Source of the DNA: Devosia oryzisoli
Lineage (GTDB): Bacteria; Pseudomonadota; Alphaproteobacteria; Rhizobiales; Devosiaceae
Direction of reading: 5' to 3'
DNA length: 64,000 nucleotides
Assembly (NCBI RefSeq): GCF_014837245.1
Contig: NZ_JACYFU010000001.1
Span: forward strand, 1,178,001 to 1,242,000
Shown here: piece after piece, positions 1 through 9,259 of the stretch
How the letters are laid out: every line of letters begins with the position of its first letter
Position numbering within the stretch: the stretch's first letter is position 1
The notes under the pieces: generated by a model
Seen by the model: only the letters and a program-made list of their open reading frames with translations
What the model was told of the DNA's origin: nothing
Databases searched by the model: none
Position numbers and translations under genes: made by a program

Positions 1-109
1 CTGATAGCGGGGCAACGTTTCCCAAGGCGGTGAGGTTCGCGCAGAATGTGAGTTGCCAGATGCTGACGCGGAATATAGCAAGTAGCGTCTTGTTTAATGG
101 GATCGATAA

Positions 110-1531
110 ATGTCGGACCTCGTGGAAGGGCGCTGGCGCGAAATCTTCGGACCCCGCTACCTAGCGGCAACGGTAATCCTCTGCCTCGGGGTATCGCTTT
201 TCGCCTTCAACGCCTTCCTGTCGACGACCGCCCTCCCTTCGGCGGTCAAGGAGTTGAATGGGGTCGAGGTGATCTCCTGGGCGACGACGCTCTATCTCGT
301 CTTTGCCATCATGGGCGGTTCGGCGGCGGCGATGGCGAAGGCCCGTCTCGGGTCGCGCGGGTCCCTACTTCTGTTTGGCGGCATTTTCCTGGTCGGCACG
401 TTGGTAGCAGCGAGCGGTGGATCGATGACGCACGTGCTCATCGGACGCGCGGTGCAGGGGCTCGGAGAAGGCGTAGTGGCGGCCCTCTGCTTCTCGCTGA
501 TCCCCGAGTTATTCCCCAACAGGCTCGTGCCGAAGGTGTTCGGCATGCAGGCGGTGATCTGGGCCGTCGCAGCCTTCGGGGGTCCGGCAGCGGCCGGAGC
601 CCTCACCGAATTCGTATCATGGCGGGCAGCCTTCCTGGTCAACGTGCCGCTGATCATCATCTTCGCCGTCATGGTGTTGATGGTCGTTCCGAAGCGGGTG
701 GCGACGGAAGATACCTCACGCTTCCCCGGGCTGCGGCTGCTCACGATCGGCGGTGGCATCCTGCTGGTTGCGCTAGCGGCCATCGCACCGGCGGTTCAGG
801 CCGCACTGCTTCTTTTCGGGGCCGTGGTTCTGCTGGGCGGCACAGTCGCATTGGACAGGCGCAGCGATGCGCCGCTGTTGCCCACCGGCGCGTTCGGCGC
901 GAGGACTGCTTTGGGCGCTGGCTTCTGGGTCGTGCTGCTCATGCCCATCGCCGGGGCCACGAGCGGCGTCTACCTGGTGCTGCTACTGCAGCAATTGTGG
1001 GGTTACGGCCCGACGCTGGCCGGGGCTGTCGGGGCCGTGATGGCGGTGGCCTGGAGCCTCTCATCCGTGACGGTGGCCAATGTGCGCCGCCGCGAAACAC
1101 GCAAAATCCTGATCCGCACGGGGCCCGTGCTGATCGGGATCGGGCTGCTTGGCGTGCTGGCCGGGCTGGAACTGGGACAGCCGGTCCTGCTGCTTGCCGC
1201 GCAGGTCGCGATCGGAGCCGGCTTTGGCATTTCGAGCGGCTATCTCAGCCTGTTGCTGATGGAAGCGGCGCCTGAGCAAGATCGAAACCGGACCACCACC
1301 CTTATCCCCACCACTCAATCGGCGGGGAACGCGATCGGAGCAGCGCTTGCCGGCGTGGCGGCGAACGGCGCCGGCTATGCAGTGGCTAGCTCGAACAGCG
1401 AGGTTCTTGCATCCATCGTGCCGTTGTTCCTCACCGGGTTTGTCGCAGCAGCACTGGCCGCTCTTGCCGCGCGTCACATGCTGTCGCTGGCACCAGCGCA
1501 GACGATGGCGGGCAGCTTCGCGACGGAATGA
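110..1531 (+). CDS. MFS transporter, DHA2-like drug exporter family
   Basis: A 473-residue, almost wholly hydrophobic protein with the layout of a major facilitator superfamily permease. Visible hallmarks are a first membrane segment followed by TALPSAVKEL, a loop-2 style basic stretch near residue 80 (KARLGSRG) and GRAVQGLGEG in the fifth-helix region, which resembles the antiporter motif of drug/proton exporters. By family knowledge it would pump small molecules out of the cytoplasm using the proton gradient; the substrate cannot be read from sequence. The ATG at 110 puts the first hydrophobic helix about 18 residues in, as usual. The 109 bases upstream show no gene and only a weak promoter-like pair. 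No regulator gene is adjacent inside the window. Confidence 0.88.
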   Translation: MSDLVEGRWREIFGPRYLAATVILCLGVSLFAFNAFLSTTALPSAVKELNGVEVISWATTLYLVFAIMGGSAAAMAKARLGSRGSLLLFGGIFLVGTLVAASGGSMTHVLIGRAVQGLGEGVVAALCFSLIPELFPNRLVPKVFGMQAVIWAVAAFGGPAAAGALTEFVSWRAAFLVNVPLIIIFAVMVLMVVPKRVATEDTSRFPGLRLLTIGGGILLVALAAIAPAVQAALLLFGAVVLLGGTVALDRRSDAPLLPTGAFGARTALGAGFWVVLLMPIAGATSGVYLVLLLQQLWGYGPTLAGAVGAVMAVAWSLSSVTVANVRRRETRKILIRTGPVLIGIGLLGVLAGLELGQPVLLLAAQVAIGAGFGISSGYLSLLLMEAAPEQDRNRTTTLIPTTQSAGNAIGAALAGVAANGAGYAVASSNSEVLASIVPLFLTGFVAAALAALAARHMLSLAPAQTMAGSFATE

Positions 1532-1588
1532 TCGATTTCCCTTGCAAAGCCTCTTGCGGTGACGCCAAGGCGTGACAATGTTGGGGAC

Positions 1589-2107
1589 ATGACACATGCA
1601 TTTGCCGAGCGCCCTGCCCTGCCTGACCCCGCTTCTGCACCAGAGCTCTTCGAAGGCCTGCTGACGCGGCGGGTAGTCGCCTATCTCATCGATGTCGTGA
1701 TCATGGGTACCATCGTGCTGGCAGTTGCGCTCGCCGGTACAATACTGGGATTTCTCACCTTCGGGCTGGCTTGGGCATCGCTGGTGTTCCTCGTGCCGGG
1801 CTCCATCGTGCTCTACTACGCCCTCACCCTGGGCTCCGCACGCCGGGCCACGGTCGGCATGCAGATGATGGACATCGTGCTGACGCCTGCACGCGGGCAG
1901 GTGCTCGACGGGTGGCTGGCCATCGTGCATGCGCTGGTCTTCTGGGTGACCATCTGGATCAGTTGGCCCGTCGCATTTCTCTTCGTGCTGTTCACGCCGC
2001 GACGCCAGATGATCCACGACCTTCTGCTCGGGACATTGATGGTGCGCCGCTCGCCCATGGCGCGCCATTGGCAGCGCATGCGCACGATGGAGCGAGAGGG
2101 CTATTGA
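1589..2107 (+). CDS. RDD family integral membrane protein
   Basis: A protein of about 172 residues with the RDD-domain pattern: an Arg followed by an Asp in the first helix region (LTRRVVAYLIDVVIM), a second helix pair ending at a long LGSARRATVGMQMM loop, and a late Asp in RRQMIHDLLLG before the last segment. RDD proteins are small membrane proteins of mostly unknown function; some are linked to ion or solute transport. The frame is open back to a GTG at 1559, but neither that codon nor the ATG at 1589 has a well-placed ribosome site. I prefer 1589 because it gives a compact N-terminus. A hairpin follows the gene at 2116-2144. Confidence 0.8.
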   Translation: MTHAFAERPALPDPASAPELFEGLLTRRVVAYLIDVVIMGTIVLAVALAGTILGFLTFGLAWASLVFLVPGSIVLYYALTLGSARRATVGMQMMDIVLTPARGQVLDGWLAIVHALVFWVTIWISWPVAFLFVLFTPRRQMIHDLLLGTLMVRRSPMARHWQRMRTMEREGY

Positions 2108-2115
2108 GGCGTTGA

Positions 2116-2144
2116 TCCCCGTCTATCCGAGGGATAGACTGGGA
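2116..2144 (+). terminator. Hairpin downstream of the RDD gene
   Basis: GTCTATCC at 2121-2128 pairs with GGATAGAC at 2132-2139 around a 3-base loop; TCCC at 2116-2119 and GGGA at 2141-2144 extend the stem past one mismatch. There is no T tract, so it is at best a weak or factor-assisted terminator lying just before bpt. Confidence 0.4.
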
Positions 2145-2167
2145 CTTCATGTGTAGATGGGTCTTGA

Positions 2168-2899
2168 ATGACCGACCAAACGCCGGAAACAACGCAGCTC
2201 TTCCTCACAGCAGCCATGCCCTGTCCCTATCTGGAGGGGCGGATGGAGCGGAAGCTCTTTACCCATCTGAGCGGCCGCCGGGCGTCAGCGCTGCATCATC
2301 TGCTCAGTGACAACGGTTTCCGCCGCAGCCAGAATCTCATTTACCGGCCGGCCTGCGAGGGGTGTGCTGCCTGCCAATCGGTGCGGATCGTTGCCGGACA
2401 ATTCGAGACCAACAAGCGGTTTCGCCGCGTTCTGCGCAACAACGCCGACCTCTCAAGCGAGGTGCGGCCGACAGAGGCAACGGAGGAGCAGTTCGAGCTC
2501 TTCAAGCGTTACCTCGATGCCCGGCATGTCGGCGGCGGCATGACCCAGATGGACTTCCATGACTATGAATACATGGTCGAGGATACACCTGTGCAATCCA
2601 CGCTGGTGGAGTATCGACTCCGCGAGCACCCGGAGCAGCCGCTCGTTGCCGTGGCGCTGACCGACGTGATGCCCGACGGGCTCTCCATGGTCTACAGTTT
2701 CTACGATCCGCAGATGAGCCAGCGGAGCTTGGGGACCTTCCTGATTCTCGACCACATTGCGCAGGTGCGCCAGGCGCAACTCGACTACGTCTACCTGGGC
2801 TATTGGGTGAAGGATTCCCCAAAGATGGCTTACAAGGCGCAATTCCAACCGCTACAGGTACAGCGAGGCCCACTGGGCTGGACGCGCCTGACGCCTTAG
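2168..2899 (+). CDS. bpt: Aspartate/glutamate leucyltransferase (N-end rule)
   Basis: A 243-residue enzyme of the bacterial protein transferase family, which moves leucine from Leu-tRNA onto N-terminal Asp or Glu and so marks proteins for ClpS/ClpAP degradation. The N-terminal half carries the conserved CPYL and the cysteine-rich ACEGCAACQSVR stretch; RRSQNLIYRP just before it is also typical. The C-terminal half has the GNAT-like core, with a long YSFYDP segment and YLGYWVKDSPKMAYKAQFQP near the end, which is characteristic. Length matches the family (about 240-250). The ATG at 2168 is the first plausible start. It ends four bases from the convergent Dabb gene. Confidence 0.93.
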   Translation: MTDQTPETTQLFLTAAMPCPYLEGRMERKLFTHLSGRRASALHHLLSDNGFRRSQNLIYRPACEGCAACQSVRIVAGQFETNKRFRRVLRNNADLSSEVRPTEATEEQFELFKRYLDARHVGGGMTQMDFHDYEYMVEDTPVQSTLVEYRLREHPEQPLVAVALTDVMPDGLSMVYSFYDPQMSQRSLGTFLILDHIAQVRQAQLDYVYLGYWVKDSPKMAYKAQFQPLQVQRGPLGWTRLTP

Positions 2900-2902
2900 G
2901 GA

Positions 2903-3211
2903 CTACACCACGATATCGAACACAATCAGACCGTCGCGTCCGCCGTCCAGAGCAGAAACGAGGCGTCCGCCGGCTGCTTTGTGCGCAGGATGGACGAGAT
3001 AAGCATCGCGTGCGGCCTCGTCGACGAAGTCGATGATGAAGCCGTCTCCAAATCCCTGGTCCCTGCCCTCGGGCGAAACGTTCTGGCCGAAGCTGATGGC
3101 GAGATAGCCATCCAGCACGTCTTTCAGCGCTGACAGGTCTGCGTAAATCGCCTGGCGCTCTTCTTCTGCGACGTCAGGACGGAAGCGGACGAAGACGCAG
3201 TGGCGAATCAT
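2903..3211 (-). CDS. Dabb (stress-responsive alpha/beta barrel) family protein
   Basis: A 102-residue protein beginning MIRHCVFVRFRPD, the usual opening strand of dimeric alpha/beta barrel (Dabb) proteins, followed by a helix (RQAIYADLSALKDVL), a second strand (YLAISFGQNVS) and the late HPAHKAA helix. The family is small, cytosolic and dimeric; members are stress-induced or act on small aromatic substrates, but this one cannot be assigned a reaction. It lies 48 bases downstream of parC on the same strand and could be the last gene of that transcription unit. Its stop is three bases from the stop of bpt. Confidence 0.8.
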   Translation of the reverse strand: MIRHCVFVRFRPDVAEEERQAIYADLSALKDVLDGYLAISFGQNVSPEGRDQGFGDGFIIDFVDEAARDAYLVHPAHKAAGGRLVSALDGGRDGLIVFDIVV

Positions 3212-3259
3212 TTTGTCGAGTCCTTGGAATCGGTTGAGCGGGTTGTTTCAGGTCGCAGT

Positions 3260-5560
3260 TCAGCCGACGAACTTGTTGTTGCGTGGGAAGCCCGTGGGCG
3301 GCTGACGTCCTGCCGTAGCGCGGTCGCCCGACCAATCCACCAGTTCCTCGGTTGGCTTTGTGTAGGTGCGGCCGGAGCTATCCACCCAGGTGAGACCGTC
3401 GGCGGCATAGAAGGTCTTGAGATCCGAGATGCCGCCGTCCTTGTAGCGCTGCAGGCGAACGCCCTTGCCGCGCGCCATCGCTGCCAACTGGCTCAGGGGA
3501 AACACCAGCAGCTTGCGGTTCTGCCCGATCACCGCCACGCGGTCGCCATCGCACGGCACGATGAGCCGCGCTTCGGCGGGAGAGGAGACGTTCAGGATCT
3601 GCTTGCCCTTGCGGGTATTGGCGATGAGATCATCCTCGCCGACCACAAAGCCATAGCCGTTGGAGGAGGCGATGATGCGCTTCTTGCCCGGCCGATAGAC
3701 GAAAAGCTCGACGATATCCTGCCCTTCGTCCATGTCGACCATGATGCGCACGGGCTCGCCCTGACCACGACCTCCCGGCAGCTTGTCGGCGCCAAGGGTG
3801 TAGACCTTGCCACCGGTGGTCAGCATCAGAAGCTTGTCCGTCGTCTCGCAGTTCAGGCTGATCTTTAGGCGGTCGCCGGTCTTGAACGCTTTGTCGTCGA
3901 CGGGCGCGTTGTGCCCCTTGGGCGCGCGGATCCAGCCTTTCTCGGACAGGATCACGGTGATCGGCTCGCGCTCGATGAAGGCTTCGGTGATCTCCGCGGC
4001 GTCGGCATTGGGCGCAGCACCCAGGATGGTGCGGCGAGCGCCTAGGGCGTGCGGCGTGTTGCCGTCGGCATCGAACAGCGGATAGGCCTTCTTCAGGGCC
4101 TCGACCTGCTTGGAAATCTCGCCCCATTGCCGCTTGTCCGACGCAAGCAGGGCCTCCAGCTTACCCTTTTCTTCCGTCAGCGCCTTGTGTTCCTGGCGCA
4201 GTTCCATTTCCTCGAGCTTGCGCAAGGAACGCAGGCGCATGTTGAGGATGGCTTCGGCTTGATTGTCGGTCAGGTTGAAGGTCGCGATCAGGCTGGCCTT
4301 CGCATCATCCTCTTCACGAATGATACGGATCACCTCGTCGAGGTTGAGGTAGGCGACAATGTAGCCTTCCAGCACCTCGAGACGATTGGCGATCTGCTCC
4401 AGCCGGTGCTGCGAGCGCCGCACCAGCACCACCTTGCGGTGATCGAGCCAGGCGCGGAGCGCATCAGCAAGGCTCATGACGCGGGGTGTCGTGCCGCGGT
4501 CCAGAACGTTGAGGTTCAGCGGGAAGCGCACTTCAAGTTCGGTGAGCTTGAAAAGCTGCTCCATTAGGATGACCGCATCGACCGTTCCGGCGCGCGGTTC
4601 GAGCACGAGGCGTATGTCGTCGGCGCTCTCGTCGCGCACATCCTTGAGGAGCGGGAGCTTCTTGGCCAGCAGCAGCTCGGCTATCTTCTCGACCAGCCGG
4701 GCTTTCTGGACGCCATAGGGGATCTGCGTCACGACGATCTGGTAGACGCCCCTGCCCTTGTCTTCCTTGTGCCAAATGGCGCGCACGCGGAACGCGCCGC
4801 GTCCGGTCTCGTAAGAATTGACGATGGACGCTCGGCTTTCGACCATCTGCCCACCAGTCGGGAAATCCGGGCCCCGGACGAGATCGTCCATGCTGGGCGG
4901 CGCCGACGGATCGGCATGGACCAGGTCGTTCGTGGTCGCGTCAGGGTGGTGGATGAGCTTGAGCGCCGCGTTGCAGAGTTCGACCAGGTTGTGCGGGGGG
5001 ACCGACGTTGCCATGCCCACGGCGATGCCGGTTGAGCCGTTGGCAAGCAGGTTGGGGAAGTTCGAGGGGAGCACCACGGGCTCTTCGTCTTCGCCGTCAT
5101 AGGTCGGCTTGAAGTCGATGGCATCCTCGGTGATGCCTTCGAGCAGCCGCGTTGCCACATCGGTCATGCGCGATTCAGTGTAGCGCATGGCGGCTGGACT
5201 ATCGCCGTCGATGTTGCCGAAATTGCCCTGGCCGTCCACCAGCGGATAGCGCAGCGCGAAATCCTGCGCCAGGCGCACTAGCGCGTCGTAAATCGACTGG
5301 TCGCCGTGCGGGTGGAACTTACCGATCACATCGCCGACGATGCGCGCGGACTTCTTGTACCCCTGGTTCGGGTCGAGCCGCAGCAGGCGCATGGCGTGGA
5401 GGATACGGCGATGGACGGGCTTGAGGCCATCCCGGGCATCGGGCAGTGCGCGCTGGGTGATCGTCGAGAGGGCGTAGCTGAGGTACCGCTCCTCCAGCGC
5501 CTGCTTGAGGTCGACGACGCGCTGGTCGTCGGCAGGCGGAAGGGTATCGGCATCGGACAT
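3260..5560 (-). CDS. parC: DNA topoisomerase IV subunit A
   Basis: A 766-residue type IIA topoisomerase A subunit. With ParE it decatenates daughter chromosomes and relaxes supercoils by passing one duplex through a break in another. The breakage-reunion domain holds the catalytic tyrosine in AAMRYTESR, preceded by [13 protein letters not shown] and [11 protein letters not shown]; the C-terminal third has the beta-propeller repeats (for example [11 protein letters not shown] and [14 protein letters not shown]). Its shorter C-terminal domain and its position in this housekeeping run favour ParC over GyrA. At the position equal to E. coli Ser80 this protein has Gln (HPHGDQ), usual among alphaproteobacterial ParC proteins as I recall them. 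It lies downstream of recO. Confidence 0.95.
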   Translation of the reverse strand: MSDADTLPPADDQRVVDLKQALEERYLSYALSTITQRALPDARDGLKPVHRRILHAMRLLRLDPNQGYKKSARIVGDVIGKFHPHGDQSIYDALVRLAQDFALRYPLVDGQGNFGNIDGDSPAAMRYTESRMTDVATRLLEGITEDAIDFKPTYDGEDEEPVVLPSNFPNLLANGSTGIAVGMATSVPPHNLVELCNAALKLIHHPDATTNDLVHADPSAPPSMDDLVRGPDFPTGGQMVESRASIVNSYETGRGAFRVRAIWHKEDKGRGVYQIVVTQIPYGVQKARLVEKIAELLLAKKLPLLKDVRDESADDIRLVLEPRAGTVDAVILMEQLFKLTELEVRFPLNLNVLDRGTTPRVMSLADALRAWLDHRKVVLVRRSQHRLEQIANRLEVLEGYIVAYLNLDEVIRIIREEDDAKASLIATFNLTDNQAEAILNMRLRSLRKLEEMELRQEHKALTEEKGKLEALLASDKRQWGEISKQVEALKKAYPLFDADGNTPHALGARRTILGAAPNADAAEITEAFIEREPITVILSEKGWIRAPKGHNAPVDDKAFKTGDRLKISLNCETTDKLLMLTTGGKVYTLGADKLPGGRGQGEPVRIMVDMDEGQDIVELFVYRPGKKRIIASSNGYGFVVGEDDLIANTRKGKQILNVSSPAEARLIVPCDGDRVAVIGQNRKLLVFPLSQLAAMARGKGVRLQRYKDGGISDLKTFYAADGLTWVDSSGRTYTKPTEELVDWSGDRATAGRQPPTGFPRNNKFVG

Positions 5561-5687
5561 TGGCAGCTCTGATTAGAGATGAGAACGAATCGGGAGCAAA
5601 CTAACCCAGTTGGGCACAAAAGTGCAGGACTTCCGCGGGTTTTGCCCCGGTTTCGCCAGACGGGAGGACGAGGTAACCGGTCGATGG

Positions 5688-6392
5688 CTAGACGTGCACC
5701 AGTTGCTCGACCAAAGCGTCCCGTGTCGGTGGTGGATCCAGCCGGCGGGGGGACCAGATGTGGGCGTCGAGGAAATAGCCGGTAAGCCGGAAGGCGTCGC
5801 GCAGGTCTCCAGGGGAGGCGTTGCCGCGGGCGCTCAGGAAGCTGGGGAGCCGCAACAGACGCTCCTTGTAAGGCTCGCCAGCGGCACGGGATACGGCGCG
5901 GCCGGACTTGGGCGAGACATAGGTGAGGTCGGTCGTCGTACCGGTTGCAGCGCAGCTCGTGAGGTCAAGGCCGAAGCCCAACTCGTCGAGCAGGGCCAAC
6001 TCGAAACGGACCAAGGCAGCACCATCGGGGGGGTGGTCGATGAGATCGAGCGCCATGCCGAGGAGACGGTCGTGCGGATCACGCTCGGGCAGCAGCCGCA
6101 AGTGCTCGCACACCGTCTGCGCGAGATAGAGGCGGGTCCGGTCGGCAATAAGCTCGGCGGCGCGGGCGCGAAGAGGTTCCACGGTGAAGACGCCCAGATG
6201 GTCTTCGAGCCGCGCGCGCCAGGTGAGCTGCACCGTGTTGCCAGCCTGCAGCGTGGGGGCGAGCTTGCTGGAGCGGCCACCCCGGACAAGCCCCAGATAC
6301 CGACCGCGGCCGACAACCATGGCCTCGGCGATGAGGCTGGTTTCGCCGTGGCGGCGAACGCCGATCAGGAGCGCCTCGCCGGTCCATTCCAT
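5688..6392 (-). CDS. recO: DNA repair protein RecO
   Basis: A 234-residue RecO, which with RecR loads RecA onto SSB-coated single strands in gap repair. The N-terminal OB-fold is seen in GVRRHGETSLIAEAMVVGRGRYLGLVRGG, followed by the helical zinc-region-like part (FELALLDELGFGLDLTSCAATG) where most of the zinc cysteines of other RecO proteins are absent. The start is the ATG at 6392 (MEWTGEALLIG), the canonical alphaproteobacterial RecO N-terminus; the frame stays open far upstream but that extension overlaps the DUF1232 gene. The upstream gene stops at 6395, so the two are almost contiguous and probably cotranscribed. Confidence 0.93.
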   Translation of the reverse strand: MEWTGEALLIGVRRHGETSLIAEAMVVGRGRYLGLVRGGRSSKLAPTLQAGNTVQLTWRARLEDHLGVFTVEPLRARAAELIADRTRLYLAQTVCEHLRLLPERDPHDRLLGMALDLIDHPPDGAALVRFELALLDELGFGLDLTSCAATGTTTDLTYVSPKSGRAVSRAAGEPYKERLLRLPSFLSARGNASPGDLRDAFRLTGYFLDAHIWSPRRLDPPPTRDALVEQLVHV

Positions 6393-6394
6393 GG

Positions 6395-6778
6395 CTAGAT
6401 GAACGTCCAGAGCCAGGCGGCCAGCAGGGCTGTGAGACCTAGCCATACTGCTATGACAGCGGCAAGACCGGCGCGGCTCTGCGGTTTTTCCGCAATCGTG
6501 GCTGCATGCGTCCGGAACTCGGCGATCAATGTGGGCGGGACGAGCTTGACGACAGCCAGAATACCAAGCGGGACGATCAGCAGATCGTCCAGGTAGCCCA
6601 GGACGGGAATGAAATCGGGAATAAGGTCGATGGGGGAAAGGGCATAGGCGGCCACACAAAGCGCCACGATTCTGGCGCCCCAAGGCGTGCGAGCGTCTCT
6701 CGCCGCCACCCACACCGCAAGGACGTCCCGTTTGATCGCTCGGGCCCAGGTCTTTGCAGCGTCAAGCCACGCAGCCAC
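6395..6778 (-). CDS. YkvA/DUF1232 family small membrane protein
   Basis: A 127-residue protein with the DUF1232 core: a hydrophobic stretch leading into ALSPIDLIPDFIPVLGYLDDLLIVPLG, split here only for description, where the SPIDLIPD and YLDD motifs are diagnostic. A second hydrophobic segment closes the C-terminus (AVIAVWLGLTALLAAWLWTF). The function of the family is not established. It uses a GTG start at 6778, three bases beyond the stop of era, and is followed directly by recO, so it looks like a passenger of the era operon. This position between era and recO is common in Hyphomicrobiales as I recall it. Confidence 0.85.
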   Translation of the reverse strand: MAAWLDAAKTWARAIKRDVLAVWVAARDARTPWGARIVALCVAAYALSPIDLIPDFIPVLGYLDDLLIVPLGILAVVKLVPPTLIAEFRTHAATIAEKPQSRAGLAAVIAVWLGLTALLAAWLWTFI

Positions 6779-6781
6779 GAC

Positions 6782-7705
6782 TCATCCTTTGCCGTGCGGG
6801 AATTCCAGGCCCATCTCGCGGTAGCGCTCCGGGTCGTCGGCCCACTTCTCGCGCACCTTGACGAAGAGGAACAGGTGAATGGGCACCTCGTACATCTCCA
6901 TCAGTTCCTTGCGGGCTTCCGCGCCGATCGCCTTGATGGTCTGTCCGCCGGCACCAAGGACGATCTTCTTATGGCTGTCGCGCGTGACGTAGACCACCTG
7001 ATCGATCTTGTAGGAGCCGTCCTTCTGGATCTTGAAGCTCTCGGTCTCGACCGTGGCGTTGTAGGGGATTTCCTCGTGCACGCGCAGGAACAGCTTTTCG
7101 CGCGTGACCTCGGCGGCGGTGATCGCCATGGTGAGATCCGTGAGGTGGTCTTCCGGAAAATGCCAGGGGCCGGGCGGGACGTGCCTGACGCACCAATCTA
7201 TGAAGTCGGAAACGCCGTCGCCCTTGAGGGCGGACAGCATGAAGGTGGATTCGAACCGCAGGCGCTCATTAAGGTCCTGCGAGAGGGCCAGAAGGGTCTC
7301 GCGCTTGACGCGATCGATCTTGTTGAGGATCAGGACCTTGGGCTGGCGGATGTTCCGAAGGCCTTCGACGAGCAGCTCGATCTCGGGCTTGAGGCCCTTT
7401 TCCGCGTCGACAATGAACGCGACGATGTCCGCGTCCCCTGCCCCACCCCACGCATTGTCGACCATGGCGCGCTCGAGACGGCGCTTGGGCGCAAAAACGC
7501 CCGGCGTGTCGACGAAGACCAACTGGGTCTGATCGAGGGTCAGCACGCCGCGCACCTGGCTGCGCGTGGTCTGCGCCTTGTGGGTGACGATCGACACCTT
7601 GGTGCCGACAAGGGAATTGAGGAGCGTCGATTTTCCGGCGTTGGGCGCACCGACCAAGGCGATGAAGCCGCACGCTGTTTGGGCGAGTTCAGCAGGATCG
7701 TTCAC
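6782..7705 (-). CDS. era: GTPase Era, ribosome small-subunit assembly
   Basis: A 307-residue Era, a GTPase that binds 16S rRNA near its 3' end and couples 30S maturation to the cell cycle. G1 is GAPNAGKST, G3 is DTPGVF and G4 is NKID; the C-terminal KH domain carries the loop GAGGQTIKAIG. Length is right for the family. The start is a GTG at 7705 whose bases overlap the stop of rnc (GTGA, four shared bases), so translation is probably coupled to rnc. The order lepB-rnc-era is conserved across many bacteria and here extends into the DUF1232 gene and recO. Confidence 0.96.
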   Translation of the reverse strand: MNDPAELAQTACGFIALVGAPNAGKSTLLNSLVGTKVSIVTHKAQTTRSQVRGVLTLDQTQLVFVDTPGVFAPKRRLERAMVDNAWGGAGDADIVAFIVDAEKGLKPEIELLVEGLRNIRQPKVLILNKIDRVKRETLLALSQDLNERLRFESTFMLSALKGDGVSDFIDWCVRHVPPGPWHFPEDHLTDLTMAITAAEVTREKLFLRVHEEIPYNATVETESFKIQKDGSYKIDQVVYVTRDSHKKIVLGAGGQTIKAIGAEARKELMEMYEVPIHLFLFVKVREKWADDPERYREMGLEFPHGKG

Positions 7706-8409
7706 TTGCGCTCCTTCCAGACCTTTTGCTGGATGAGAAAGAGTTCAGCGGCCTTGTGCTCCGCCAGCTTCTTTGAGGTCCCAACGGCAGAAACGCGCTC
7801 GAAGCCCTTAAGGTCAATGGCGATCGTGAATTCCGGAGCATGGTCAGGCCCCGTCCGCTCCACCTGTACGTAGGACGGAGGCTCAAGCCCGCGGGCCTGC
7901 GCCCATTCCTGCAAGGTGGTCTTGGCATCGGCGCGCTTGGTTTGCCCATCGGAGAGAAACTCCGAGAACAGCCGCTCGACAAATTCGTGCGCCACTTTGG
8001 CCCCGCCATCGAGATAAATGGCGCCGATGATCGCCTCAGTCACGTCGCCGAGGATGGCGTCCTTCTCGGCGCCTCCCGAGCGGGCTTCACTGTCGCCCAG
8101 ATTGAGGTCTCGACCCAGGCTCAACTGGCGGGCAATGTCGGCGCAGGTTTCCTTGCGCACCAGCGAGTTCAGCGTGCGGCTCAGTTCGCCTTCGTTCGAT
8201 TGCGGAAAGCGCTGATAGAGCATGTCGGCGACCACGAGTCCGAGCACGCGATCGCCCAGAAATTCGAGCCGCTGATAGGAATGCTCGATGCGCCGGCTGG
8301 GCGACACGGCGCTGGAATGCGTCAACGCGCGCTCCAGGAGGCCCAGGTCGCCAAAGCGATATCCCAGGCGCTGCTGAAGATCGTCGTAGGACTTGCCGCG
8401 GCGCGTCAC
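7702..8409 (-). CDS. rnc: Ribonuclease III
   Basis: A 235-residue RNase III that cleaves double-stranded RNA in rRNA processing and antisense decay. The catalytic signature is RLEFLGDRVLGLV, the second acidic cluster is DVTEAIIGAIYLDGG, and a C-terminal double-stranded RNA-binding domain follows (TTLQEWAQARG to KKLAEHKAAELFL). The frame is open to 8487, but the extension lies inside lepB. I chose the GTG at 8409, which overlaps the lepB stop as GTGA and yields a normal-length enzyme starting VTRRGKSYDDLQQRLGY. The same GTGA arrangement joins it to era downstream. Confidence 0.95.
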   Translation of the reverse strand: MTRRGKSYDDLQQRLGYRFGDLGLLERALTHSSAVSPSRRIEHSYQRLEFLGDRVLGLVVADMLYQRFPQSNEGELSRTLNSLVRKETCADIARQLSLGRDLNLGDSEARSGGAEKDAILGDVTEAIIGAIYLDGGAKVAHEFVERLFSEFLSDGQTKRADAKTTLQEWAQARGLEPPSYVQVERTGPDHAPEFTIAIDLKGFERVSAVGTSKKLAEHKAAELFLIQQKVWKERK

Positions 8410-9230
8410 TGGATCGGCGTCGTGTCGTAGGGCGCGTTGTTGTAGACCGATTGGAACATGCGGTCCCAGCGAACATTGGCCGGCCACTGCCAGAGTTGCC
8501 AGGGCGGAATGTTGTCGCGGATGGAGAAGAAGCGCGCTTCCGCCTTGGCGATGAGATTGACCGAGGGGACATATCCCACCTGGCTCAACACGCGGCTATC
8601 GGCCGAGCGGTCGCGGTTGTCGCCCATCATGAAATAATGGCCGGCCGGCACGACATATTCAGGTGTATTATCGAGTGGCATGCTGTCACTGATTTCCTGA
8701 ATGAGATGGGTGGACCCTTCGGGGAAGGTTTCGCGATAGACGGTGACTTGCCGCGTATCTCCGGTGCTGTCCGTGTCCTGTGCGGTTCCGAGGGCTTCGC
8801 GCTCGATCATGGTGCCGTTGATATAGAGCCGCCCTTCCTTCATCTGGATGCGGTCGCCCGGGAGGCCAACGATGCGCTTGATGTATTCGGTGGTCTGCGG
8901 CACCGGACGGAAAACGGCGATGTCCCCGCGATTGGGGTCGCGCCCCATGATGCGGTTGGAAATGGGCAGCGCGAAATCGAGCAGCGCGAAATCGCCGTAC
9001 CGGCCAAGGGAGAAGGAGTACTTGCCGTAGCCCCAGACGAACTTGTTGGCGACGAAATAGTCGCCGATCAGCAGTGTCTGCTGCATGGACGCCGTGGGTA
9101 TGGAAAACGGCTGATAGATGAAGAACCGGATCACGATCGCGATCAGCAGTGCTTCCACAATAACCACCAAGGTATCCCACCACTCGCTGGCAGCGGACTT
9201 CTTGACGGACTTGTCGGCGGGTTGACTCAT
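8406..9230 (-). CDS. lepB: Signal peptidase I
   Basis: A 274-residue leader peptidase that removes signal peptides on the periplasmic face of the inner membrane. One N-terminal membrane segment (LVVIVEALLIAIVIRFFIYQ) is followed by box B with the nucleophile serine in IPTASMQQTL, and the lysine general base lies in YIKRIVGLPGD; GHYFMMGDNRDRSADSR is box E. The length suits a single-anchor alphaproteobacterial enzyme. A ribosome site (GGGGAAG) precedes the ATG at 9230. It lies 29 bases after acpS and overlaps rnc by four bases. Confidence 0.95.
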   Translation of the reverse strand: MSQPADKSVKKSAASEWWDTLVVIVEALLIAIVIRFFIYQPFSIPTASMQQTLLIGDYFVANKFVWGYGKYSFSLGRYGDFALLDFALPISNRIMGRDPNRGDIAVFRPVPQTTEYIKRIVGLPGDRIQMKEGRLYINGTMIEREALGTAQDTDSTGDTRQVTVYRETFPEGSTHLIQEISDSMPLDNTPEYVVPAGHYFMMGDNRDRSADSRVLSQVGYVPSVNLIAKAEARFFSIRDNIPPWQLWQWPANVRWDRMFQSVYNNAPYDTTPIQ

Positions 9231-9259
9231 ATTCTTCCCCGGAAAAAGGTGCCGAAGCG

